The notes under the pieces: generated by a model
What the model was told of the DNA's origin: nothing
The model's database searches: none
Seen by the model: only the letters and a program-made list of their open reading frames with translations
Assembly (NCBI GenBank): GCA_031256125.1
Contig: JAIRRE010000081.1
Coordinates: 1-14,191 of the forward strand
From: Burkholderiaceae bacterium
GTDB lineage: Bacteria; Pseudomonadota; Gammaproteobacteria; Burkholderiales; Burkholderiaceae_C
Direction of reading: 5' to 3'
Length of the DNA stretch: 14,191 nt
Shown: one piece after another, positions 6,877-14,191 of the stretch
How the letters are laid out: every line of letters starts with the position of its first letter
Numbering within the stretch: the first letter of the stretch is position 1
Made by a program: the position numbers and the translations under genes

Positions 6877-8481
6877 ATGTTTCACCAGCTATTGACGCCT
6901 ATCGGCAATTCCCTGCTGTTCTCGTTCATCGTCGCCGCGCTGCCGATTGCAACCGTGCTGCTGCTGCTCGGCTGGGCCAGGCGTCCGGCCTGGCAGGCGT
7001 CGCTGGCCGGGCTGGTGGTCGGCCTTCTGGTGGCGATTTTCGGCTGGCGGTTCCCCGCCGGACTGGCGCTTAATTCGGTTGCCGCCGGTGCGGTGTTCGC
7101 GCTGTGGCCGGTGATGTGGATCGTGGTCAACGCCATCCTGCTGTACAACATCGCCCTGCGCTCGCAACGCTTTGCCGCGTTCCGCATGTGGCTGCTGGAC
7201 AACCTGCCCAACGACCGGCGCATCGTGCTGGTGGTGGTCGGTTTTTCTTTCGGTTGTCTGTTCGAGGGCATTTCCGGCTTCGGCACGCCGATTGCCATCA
7301 CCAGTTCGCTGCTCATCATGTTGGGCTTCCCGGTGCTGGAGGCGCTCACCTATACGTTGATCTTCAACACCGCGCCGGTGGCCTTTGGCGCGCTGGGCGC
7401 GCCGATCACGGTGCTGGGCGCGGTCACGCATTTGAACGCCGACACACTCGGGCAAATGGTGGGTCGTCAATTGCCCATTTTTGCGCTGCTGCTGCCGTTC
7501 TACGTCATCGGCATCTACGCCGGCCTGCGCAACATGCTGCGCATCTGGCCGGTGCTACTGGTGGCGGGCGGCAGCTTTGCGCTGGCGCAGTTCATCTCGG
7601 CCAACTACATCAATTACAGCCTGACCGATGTGCTCGCCGCGCTGGTCTCGCTGATTCTGACCATCGCCTTCCTGCGCGTGTGGAAGCCCGCTCCCGACCC
7701 GCGCTTTGCCATCAACATAGACCGCGCCCTCAAAGCAGAAGAGCGCACCAGCGTCAGCGGCATCCAGGGCTGGTATCCGTGGCTGGTGGTGGTGGTGGTG
7801 GTCATCGTATGGACCACGGTCAAGGTGTTCACGATCGGCGAGACCAAAATCCCTTGGCCGGGTTTGGACAAAGCCGTCTTCATCACGCTCTACAAAACGC
7901 CCTATGCCGCGATCTGGGACTTCCAGCCGCTGGCCACCGGCACGGCGATTCTGGTCTCCGCCATCATCACGGCGTTCGTGGTGCGGCTCAAACCCGCCGA
8001 ATTTGGCCGCGCGCTGGTCGATACCTGGGCGCAAACGCGCATCGCCATCCTGACGGTAGCCATCATCGTCGCGCTGGCGTACCTGATGAACTATTCGGGC
8101 ATGACTTACACGCTGGGGCTGGGCGTCGCCTCGGTGGGCGCGCTTTTTCCGCTGGTGTCGGCTTTTCTGGGCTGGGTCGCCGTGTTCCTCTCGGGCAGCG
8201 ACACATCGGGTAATGCGCTGTTCGGCAACCTGCAAGTGGTGGCCGCGCAGCAATTGAACCTGAATCCGGTGCTGATGGCCGCCACCAACTCGTCCGGCGG
8301 CGTCATGGGCAAAATGATCTCGCCGCAAAACATCTCGACCGGCGTGGCCACTACTGAGCTTAAAGGCAAGGAAGGCCACGTTTTCGCCAAGACGTTCAAG
8401 CACTCGATTTTGCTGACCGTGTTGCTGGGCATCCTGGTGTGGCTACAACAATATGTGCTGACCTGGATGATTCCGCACTGA
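6877..8481 (+). CDS. lctP: L-lactate permease (LctP family)
   Basis: Inner-membrane proton-coupled lactate (and often glycolate) importer of the LctP family. The product has 534 residues, close to E. coli LldP (551), with many hydrophobic helices throughout. Family blocks are clear: FEGISGFGTPIAITSSLLIM from residue 129, IFNTAPVAFGALGAPITVLG just after it, GSDTSGNALFGNLQ near 440, and NSSGGVMGKMISPQNI near 470. The start is set by AGGAGA at 6867-6872, 4 nt before ATG. It stands alone: no lactate dehydrogenase (lldD, dld, lutABC) or LutR/LldR-type regulator is in the window, so lactate use would depend on genes elsewhere. Confidence 0.95.
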   Translation: MFHQLLTPIGNSLLFSFIVAALPIATVLLLLGWARRPAWQASLAGLVVGLLVAIFGWRFPAGLALNSVAAGAVFALWPVMWIVVNAILLYNIALRSQRFAAFRMWLLDNLPNDRRIVLVVVGFSFGCLFEGISGFGTPIAITSSLLIMLGFPVLEALTYTLIFNTAPVAFGALGAPITVLGAVTHLNADTLGQMVGRQLPIFALLLPFYVIGIYAGLRNMLRIWPVLLVAGGSFALAQFISANYINYSLTDVLAALVSLILTIAFLRVWKPAPDPRFAINIDRALKAEERTSVSGIQGWYPWLVVVVVVIVWTTVKVFTIGETKIPWPGLDKAVFITLYKTPYAAIWDFQPLATGTAILVSAIITAFVVRLKPAEFGRALVDTWAQTRIAILTVAIIVALAYLMNYSGMTYTLGLGVASVGALFPLVSAFLGWVAVFLSGSDTSGNALFGNLQVVAAQQLNLNPVLMAATNSSGGVMGKMISPQNISTGVATTELKGKEGHVFAKTFKHSILLTVLLGILVWLQQYVLTWMIPH

Positions 8482-8569
8482 AGCCGCGACACGCCCATCA
8501 TGCCGTGCCCGGCCTTTTGGGCTTCTCCCTTTGATGATGCCGTCTGGCTGCTTGGATAAACACCTGCGG

Positions 8570-8600
8570 CGCACGTTTAGGCAGTGCGGGCGTTGTTTTT
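8570..8600 (+). terminator. Possible terminator after lctP
   Basis: CGCAC (8570-8574) pairs with GTGCG (8584-8588) and a T-run follows at 8596-8600. The stem is short and the T-run starts seven bases late. A second small stem, GCCC/GGGC at 8507-8522, lies nearer the lctP stop codon and is nested within CATCAT and ATGATG arms. Confidence 0.3.
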
Positions 8601-8624
8601 GCAGCCCCGTTTTGTAGAAAAGCC

Positions 8625-9089
8625 ATGATGACCGTGACCCTCCGCGCATTGCGCAAATTCGCCATCCTCGGCGCCCTGCTGGTCAGCGCCGGGACCGTTT
8701 TCGCGCAGAACGCCAGCCCGGTCGGCTTATGGCAGACCGTGGACGACAAAACCGGTCACCCCTTGGCGCTGGTCAAAATTTCCGAGAACGCCGACGGCAC
8801 GCTCTCGGGCGTGGTCGTCCAGGGGCTGACGCCGGGCGCCAATCTAAAAGTGCGCTGCACCAAGTGCACCGACGAGCGCAAGGATCAGCCGATCCTGGGT
8901 ATGACCATCATTCGCGCGATGAAGCATGACGGCGCCGTCTGGGATGGCGGCGACGTTCTCGATCCGAAATCGGGCCAGGTCTATCGCTGCAAGCTGTCGC
9001 TGACCGATGGCGGACAGCAACTGGTGGTGCGCGGCTATATCGGCGTTTCGCTGTTCGGCCGCTCACAAACCTGGATCCGTCAGCAGTAA
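8625..9089 (+). CDS. Secreted DUF2147 family protein
   Basis: Small exported protein of the DUF2147 family, whose function is not established. The 154 residues begin with a signal peptide (RKFAILGALLVSAGTVFA), with likely cleavage after Ala27. The mature part has the family layout: SPVGLWQTVDD, SGVVVQG, a CTKC pair (Cys78, Cys81) in RCTKCTDERKDQPILGM, then WDGGDVLDPKSGQVYRCKL (Cys122) and the C-terminal GYIGVSLFGRSQTW. Family members are expected to fold as a small beta barrel in the periplasm. ATG 8625 is used; ATG 8628 is equally possible and only a weak AAAAG lies upstream. Its TAA is directly followed by the ahcY stop codon on the other strand. Confidence 0.88.
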   Translation: MMTVTLRALRKFAILGALLVSAGTVFAQNASPVGLWQTVDDKTGHPLALVKISENADGTLSGVVVQGLTPGANLKVRCTKCTDERKDQPILGMTIIRAMKHDGAVWDGGDVLDPKSGQVYRCKLSLTDGGQQLVVRGYIGVSLFGRSQTWIRQQ

Positions 9090-10526
<1,437 letters not shown>

Positions 10527-10600
10527 GGCGGTGTGCTCCAGAAGTCGAGCCGCACGCGCCGCACAAGCGTGCCCACCACGCCAGCGCCGCAAGCGGCCAC

Positions 10601-10667
10601 TGAGCGTCGTTGCAAAAAACAGGATTCCGAGCCTCGCGCCCCGCAGGGACGCTGCAACGCTCCTCGG
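10601..10667 (-). promoter_or_regulatory. SAH riboswitch in the ahcY leader
   Basis: Read on the minus strand, the element opens with CCGAGGAGCGTTGCAGCG, passes GCGAGGCTCGG, and closes with GCAACGACGCTCA. The outer arms CCGAG (10663-10667) and CTCGG (10627-10631) form P1. The 3' segment can pair back with GGAGCGTTGC, giving the pseudoknot typical of this class. The pattern matches the SAH riboswitch known upstream of ahcY in beta- and gammaproteobacteria, which raises expression when SAH builds up. Its position between a -10 box and ahcY fits exactly. Confidence 0.92.
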
Positions 10668-10676
10668 AAAGTAAAA

Positions 10677-10682
10677 ATTATA
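10677..10682 (-). promoter_or_regulatory. -10 box of the ahcY promoter
   Basis: The minus strand reads TATAAT, a perfect sigma-70 -10 box, 9 nt before the first base of the riboswitch, so transcription would start at about its 5' edge. No good -35 box is seen 16-18 bp upstream, so an activator or a strong -10 may carry the promoter. Confidence 0.6.
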
Positions 10683-10786
10683 AAAGCAAAGGTGACATGC
10701 GCTGGTCTTGCGAGGCTCAACCTGAACGAGTGCAAGATGGCGGGAACATGCAATTCGTGCGGAGACTAGATAGCGCCGTCACGAAA

Positions 10787-10815
10787 TTGACAAATCGAGC
10801 AAACTGTCCGATGTT
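10787..10815 (+). promoter_or_regulatory. Possible promoter before the transposase remnant
   Basis: A perfect -35 box, TTGACA (10787-10792), is followed after 17 bp by GATGTT (10810-10815), a poor -10. It lies just upstream of the remnant's ATG at 10822 and may be a leftover of the insertion sequence's own promoter. Confidence 0.3.
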
Positions 10816-10821
10816 TGGCCC

Positions 10822-11073
10822 ATGAATTTACCCAACAATAGCGCCAGTAAAGAACTGCCTACCCATCGCCGCCACGACATCGACGATCACATTTGGGCTT
10901 TACTTGAATCGCATCTGCTTGGGTGCAAAAGTGCTTTGGGTGGTATTACCCAGGACAGGATCATTCTTGGCGGCAGTACAGATTCGGTGTTTGGCTCTTT
11001 GGCCGGGTGTTTTGTGACGACACTATCTAAGGACTCGTCCGGAAAGTTTCTCATGGGGCGCGACATTGATTAA
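10822..11073 (+). pseudogene. IS5-like transposase N-terminal remnant fused to unrelated sequence
   Basis: Residues 16-45 (RHDIDDHIWALLESHLLG, then GGITQD) match the start of IS5-family transposases, which usually read HDISDHVWALL..HLPG...GGIAQDN. In the family this is followed by a block like FINAVFWILRTGAPWRDLP. Here it is replaced by RIILGGSTDSVFGSLAG and SKDSSGKFLMGRDID, which I cannot align to a transposase. The frame stops at TAA 11071-11073. No DDE catalytic residues are present, so it cannot be active. No terminal inverted repeats or target duplication were identified with confidence. Either a deletion joined the IS 5' end to another gene, or the region has decayed. Confidence 0.65.
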
Positions 11074-11235
11074 TATTACAAAGACTCTGAACAGACTTTT
11101 TTCACTTATGCCGGTTTGCTGGAGAACTATCAGAAAGCGCACGACGAACTTAAAATACATCTGAGCGAATTGAGCAAAACCGTGTATTCGGAAATTTTTG
11201 AATTTCCGCAGCCTGCTGCAGATGAAAGTAAATAA
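11074..11235 (+). pseudogene. Orphan C-terminal coding fragment in frame with the transposase remnant
   Basis: Directly after TAA 11071-11073, the same frame continues for 53 codons to TAA 11233-11235. It reads YYKDSEQTFFTYAGLLENYQ, then a charged helical part (HDELKIHLSELSKTVYSEIF) and ends FPQPAADESK. It looks like a real C-terminus: helix-like, charged and less GC-rich than the backbone. No start codon or ribosome site of its own is visible, and I do not recognise the family. It is probably the 3' end of a gene lost to IS insertion or deletion, possibly continuous with the non-transposase part upstream. Confidence 0.45.
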
Positions 11236-11249
11236 CCATCGGCAGCAAG

Positions 11250-11287
11250 ATAGGAATGGGTTTTGCAAAAAGCTCAACCCATCCTAT
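11250..11287. repeat. Strong hairpin after the orphan fragment
   Basis: ATAGGAATGGGTT (11250-11262) pairs with AACCCATCCTAT (11276-11287), 12 pairs with one bulged base, around a 13-nt loop. It begins 15 nt after TAA 11235, so it may have been a terminator of the lost gene, but no T-run follows on either strand. The loop side holds the palindrome TTTTGCAAAA (11261-11270). Confidence 0.6.
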
Positions 11288-11329
11288 TAGACTGAACTAC
11301 GCACCGTCGTCATCTGGAGTAAGGGGTGA

Positions 11330-11497
11330 TTTTCTTTCCAGGCCGACTACTCCATCAAGAATCTGCTGACCAACCCGTGGACGTGGACCCATCAGCCCTT
11401 CGAGACCGACGACACCATAACGCCGGACAAACTGCTGGCCGAGTGGAAGAAGGTGCGAATCGTTGATACACTCTTTACTTTTACCGATCTTAACTAG
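11330..11497 (+). pseudogene. Orphan C-terminal coding fragment upstream of lipoprotein 2
   Basis: The frame is open from a TGA at 11327-11329 to TAG 11495-11497. It reads ADYSIKNLLTNPWTWTHQPF, then ETDDTITPDKLLAEWKKVR and IVDTLFTFTDLN. The Trp-rich and charged pattern, with third-position GC bias in its first two thirds, looks like genuine protein. There is no start codon or ribosome site before it. I cannot name the family. The last dozen codons are AT-rich and may already be the promoter region of lipoprotein 2 rather than original coding sequence. Confidence 0.4.
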
Positions 11498-11509
11498 GGA
11501 GAGTGGAAT

Positions 11510-12529
11510 ATGAATAAGAAACAGTCAACATTCAGGGTGCTGGCGCTGGTCGCCGTGCTGGGCGCTTTGCACGGTTGCGGCGGAGGCGGGGGCGACAACG
11601 ACGCCCCCCCGGCAACCCCGCAGACGCCATCCACGCCCACAACCCCTGAAACGCCGTCCCAGACGCCAACAACGCCCACGGCGCCAGACACGCCCCCGGC
11701 ACCGCCATCCACGCCAGCAACACCCACGGGGCCAGATACCCCCCCGGCGCCAACAACGCCCGCGACGCCTCCTTCCAATCCCTATGCGCCGGTAGCAGGC
11801 AGCGAACCGGGCCCTGCACTATCCCAGCCCGATCCAGGCTCGACCGCTGCTGTGGGCTCGGCGTGGGAAGGAATTTACGAATCAACCTCTGGGTACACCT
11901 TCATCACTCCGAGCGGAACGCTGTTCCGCAAAGATTTGGTGCAATGGATACGGGGAAGCATCTCGGTTAGCGGCACCAACTGGACCTTCAACTCTGATAC
12001 CTCCGCGTTATTCATTACCACGCAGCCCGTGACGGGATCGGGCACTTTTACGCCTCAGACCTCCATGGATGGCACCTATTCCACGAACGGCGGGACGCCA
12101 GTAGCCTGGGGGCCGCTGACCTACAGCCTAGCCAACGCGCTGGCCATTACGCCCGCGAGCCTGCAAGGTACGTGGTCTGCCAGCGGCATGTATGCCATGT
12201 CGTTCGATGTTGACGCGAACGGGGGATTTTCCGGCGCCACCTCTGGGGCTCAACTGGGTGTCTGCCAATTGTCCGGCAGCATGGTACAGGTCACGCCGGG
12301 CAGCGCCAAGAACATGTTCACGCTGACCATGACCGCCGTCAATGCAGCCACCGGTTCGGACAGTCCGTGCAGGCTCAACACCGCATCGAGCTATGCAGGA
12401 CTTGCGGCCATTGTGTTGACGCCGGCCGGGAGATACCAGCAAAACGGCTATTTCCGAACCATTGCTTTCAACGCAATAACCGGCGACGGTGCCTCCTTGT
12501 TCTCGGGCTATCTGACCAAAGAGCAATAA
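11510..12529 (+). CDS. Putative outer-membrane lipoprotein with Pro/Thr-rich stalk (lipoprotein 2)
   Basis: No named family recognised. The 339-residue product has a signal peptide ending in lipobox LHGC (Cys23), a run of five Gly, then an Ala/Pro/Thr stalk (about residues 32-95, with TPx triplets and PDTPPAP repeats). The C-terminal part starts at WEGIYESTSGYTF (about 119) and a second lobe starts at LQGTWSASG (about 218). The second lobe carries Cys252 and Cys287 in the pattern C-x2-SG ... N-x-F ... C-x-L, which lipoprotein 1 shares. The start is supported by GGGAGAG at 11497-11503. Gly at +2 fits outer-membrane sorting. It lies next to transposase and gene debris and is followed by a minus-strand helicase gene. 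A surface-exposed or binding role is a guess only. Confidence 0.87.
   Translation: MNKKQSTFRVLALVAVLGALHGCGGGGGDNDAPPATPQTPSTPTTPETPSQTPTTPTAPDTPPAPPSTPATPTGPDTPPAPTTPATPPSNPYAPVAGSEPGPALSQPDPGSTAAVGSAWEGIYESTSGYTFITPSGTLFRKDLVQWIRGSISVSGTNWTFNSDTSALFITTQPVTGSGTFTPQTSMDGTYSTNGGTPVAWGPLTYSLANALAITPASLQGTWSASGMYAMSFDVDANGGFSGATSGAQLGVCQLSGSMVQVTPGSAKNMFTLTMTAVNAATGSDSPCRLNTASSYAGLAAIVLTPAGRYQQNGYFRTIAFNAITGDGASLFSGYLTKEQ
11675..11770 (+). repeat. Two-copy 48-nt imperfect repeat in the lipoprotein 2 stalk
   Basis: Copies starting at 11675 and 11723 share CCCACGG-GCCAGA-AC-CCCCCGGC-CC, coding for PTAPDTPPAP and PTGPDTPPAP. The 16-residue period keeps the reading frame. As in lipoprotein 1, the stalk seems to grow by in-frame tandem duplication. 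Confidence 0.65.
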
Positions 12530-12579
12530 GGCAATTAATAGCAAGGCAAGATAGGAGAGCGTAACGAAACCCATCGCTT

Positions 12580-12600
12580 CAAAAAAATTGATGAATTTTG
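12580..12600 (-). terminator. Weak AT-rich terminator candidate after rep
   Basis: Read on the minus strand, AAAATT-CATC-AATTTT is followed by further T, just past the helicase stop codon. The stem is only A-T pairs, so it would be weak. The 79-bp gap between the two converging genes shows no better candidate. Confidence 0.3.
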
Positions 12601-12608
12601 CCAAAAGT

Positions 12609-14191
12609 TCAACGCGCGTCGTTCATGTCCGCGCGGCGGGCGAATTCGGCGCGCAGGGCGCGCAGTTGGGCGCGTGCGTCGGCGCGCGGCGGGGTTTGGT
12701 CCAGACCCATTTCGGCGATGAAACGGCTGGGGCGGTTGGTGGCGATTTCGCGACCGCGCTTGCGTTGCCGGGTCCAACTGACGGTCAGGGTTTGCCGCGC
12801 GCGCGTGATGCCGACATACATCAGCCGCCGTTCTTCCTCGATGCGCGCGGCGGTTTCCGGCGCATCGTCGTCGGCCTTGAAAGGCAGCAGGCCCTCGACC
12901 ACGCCTACCAGGATCACGTGCGGCCATTCCAGCCCCTTGGCGGCGTGCAGGGTGGAGAGCGTGACCACGTCGGCATCGGCCTGGCGCTCGCCCAGCGTGG
13001 AAACCAGCGACACCGTTTGCGCCACGTCGAGCAGGCTGGTTTCGGCCGTGCGGATGCCGTCTTCGACCACGCCGCCGCAGCGGCGCGCCATCCAGTCGCA
13101 GAAATCGAGTACGTTGGCCCAGCGCGCCGCGCCTTGCGCGGGACTGTCGGCGTGCTCGGCCAAGTGGCGCTGATAGCCGATGGCCGCCAGCCAGTCGGCC
13201 AGCAGCGCCCGCGCGGCGGCTTGGCCGCAGGCGTGTCCGGCCCGGTATTGCAAGTCGTTGATGGCACGTCCGAATTCGCGCAGACTGGCGGCGGCGCGCG
13301 CGGTCAGCGCCGCGTCCAGACTGTGTGCGAACAGCGCGCCGAATAGCGACGTGTGTCCGCGCGCGGCGAAATCGGCCAGTTGCCCCAGCGTTTGATGGCC
13401 CACGCCGCGTTTGGGCGTGGCGATGGCGCGCAGAAAAGCCGGGTCGTCGTCCTCATTGACGATCAGGCGCAACCAGGCGCACAAGTCCTTGATTTCGGCA
13501 CGGTCGAAGAAACTCTGGCCACCAGAGACTTTGTAGGGAATTTGCACGCGCCGCAATGCCTGCTCGAAGCCTTTGGCCTGGTGATTGGCGCGATACAGAA
13601 TCGCCAGATCGCGCCAACGGCTGCCCGCCGCGTGCAGCATTTGCAAGCGCTGCACGGCGCGCTCGGCCTCGTGCGCTTCGTGATCGCAGGCGGTCACGCG
13701 CACCGGCTCGCCTTCGCCCAGTTCCGAAAACAGGCGCTTGGGGTAGAGCTTGGGGTTGGGCGCGATCAGGTGGTTGGCGGCGCGCAGGATGGCGTTGGTG
13801 GAGCGGTAGTTTTGCTCCAGCTTGATGACTTTGAGGTCCGGGTAATCCCCGGGCAACTGACGCAGGTTGTCCAGCGTCGCGCCGCGCCAGCCGTAGATGC
13901 TCTGGTCATCGTCGCCCACGGCGGTAAAGGCTCCATCCGGCCCGGTCAGAAGCTTGAGCAACTGGTATTGCGCGGCGTTGGTGTCCTGATATTCGTCAAT
14001 CAGGATATGCGTCAGTTTTGCGCGCCAATTCTGAGCGATTTGCTCTTCTTTTTGGAGCAGGCGTACCGGTAGCGCGATCAAGTCGTCAAAATCGACGCTT
14101 TGATACGCCGCCAACCGCTCGGCATAGCGCGCCATGATCTGCGCGGCCTGCCGCTCACCTTCGGTTTGCGTCTGGGCCAGAGCGGCATCGG
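12609..14191 (-). CDS. rep: Rep-family ATP-dependent DNA helicase (UvrD superfamily), 5' end beyond window
   Basis: Superfamily 1A 3'-5' helicase that unwinds DNA at replication forks and helps clear bound proteins. The window holds the last 526 residues; E. coli Rep has 673, so the start and the Walker A motif are missing. Seen in order: VDFDDLIALP, motif II ILIDEYQDTN, motif III GDDDQSIYGWRGA, motif IV LEQNYRSTNAIL, then FFDRAEIKD, motif V STLHAAKGLEWPHV and motif VI EEERRLMYVGITRARQTL. YKVSGGQSFFDRAE is typical of Rep rather than UvrD or PcrA. The tail after FIAEMGLDQ is short and Arg/Ala-rich. The frame stays open to the window edge. It converges on lipoprotein 2. Confidence 0.93.
   Translation of the reverse strand, partial: DAALAQTQTEGERQAAQIMARYAERLAAYQSVDFDDLIALPVRLLQKEEQIAQNWRAKLTHILIDEYQDTNAAQYQLLKLLTGPDGAFTAVGDDDQSIYGWRGATLDNLRQLPGDYPDLKVIKLEQNYRSTNAILRAANHLIAPNPKLYPKRLFSELGEGEPVRVTACDHEAHEAERAVQRLQMLHAAGSRWRDLAILYRANHQAKGFEQALRRVQIPYKVSGGQSFFDRAEIKDLCAWLRLIVNEDDDPAFLRAIATPKRGVGHQTLGQLADFAARGHTSLFGALFAHSLDAALTARAAASLREFGRAINDLQYRAGHACGQAAARALLADWLAAIGYQRHLAEHADSPAQGAARWANVLDFCDWMARRCGGVVEDGIRTAETSLLDVAQTVSLVSTLGERQADADVVTLSTLHAAKGLEWPHVILVGVVEGLLPFKADDDAPETAARIEEERRLMYVGITRARQTLTVSWTRQRKRGREIATNRPSRFIAEMGLDQTPPRADARAQLRALRAEFARRADMNDAR

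Noticed and set aside
6635..6895. 86-codon ORF before lctP
   Set aside because: No ribosome site, no recognisable pattern, and it overlaps the lctP start in another frame.
7104..8213. 369-codon plus ORF within lctP in another frame
   Set aside because: It is Arg/His/Gly-rich shadow; the lctP frame has all permease motifs.
8590..8617. Possible promoter (TTGTTT then TAGAAA) before the DUF2147 gene
   Set aside because: The -10 would lie only about 8 nt from the start codon, leaving almost no leader; not convincing.
12128..12604. Minus-strand ORF starting with a hydrophobic stretch (VTLSYLALLLIALLLFGQ)
   Set aside because: The start looks like a membrane helix, but most of the ORF is antisense to lipoprotein 2 and reads as shadow sequence; no ribosome site was seen.

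Overview
The window looks like part of a betaproteobacterial chromosome (Burkholderiales or a close relative, inferred). The backbone is GC-rich. A YhdP-family gene is divergent from glnE, ahcY has an S-adenosylhomocysteine (SAH) riboswitch leader, and a Rep helicase is present; all of these fit that group. No tRNA, rRNA or CRISPR array was seen.

Layout, left to right. 1-1705 (minus): the N-terminal 568 residues of a YhdP/AsmA-like envelope protein, cut by the window edge. 1706-1958: divergent intergenic. 1959-4754 (plus): glnE, with an odd linker between its two halves. 4771-5388 (plus): a rhombosortase-type rhomboid protease gene broken by one in-frame TAG. 5543-6541 (plus): lipoprotein 1, with a proline-rich stalk built from a 90-nt tandem duplication. 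6542-6876: non-coding, probably the lctP leader. 6877-8481 (plus): an LctP-family lactate permease. 8625-9089 (plus): a secreted DUF2147 protein. 9090-10526 (minus): ahcY, whose stop codon directly abuts the DUF2147 stop, with an SAH riboswitch at 10601-10667 and a -10 box just upstream.

10787-11497 is a scar region. It holds the N-terminal piece of an IS5-like transposase, an in-frame orphan C-terminal ORF behind a TAA, a hairpin, and another orphan C-terminal coding fragment. 11510-12529 (plus) is lipoprotein 2, which resembles lipoprotein 1 in layout (lipobox, Gly run, Pro/Thr-rich stalk, C-terminal domain with a conserved Cys pair). 12609-14191 (minus) is the C-terminal part of a Rep-family helicase, cut by the window edge.

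The housekeeping genes do not form one pathway. GlnE controls glutamine synthetase, AhcY recycles SAH in the methyl cycle, LctP imports lactate, YhdP acts in lipid transport to the outer membrane, and Rep works at replication forks. The accessory interest lies in the two stalked lipoproteins, the broken rhombosortase beside the first, and the transposase and gene debris beside the second. Short colinear repeats bracket the second lipoprotein gene and suggest it may have arrived or moved as a unit. I did not find clear evidence of a complete new multi-gene system; the lipoprotein pair is the best candidate for something undescribed.
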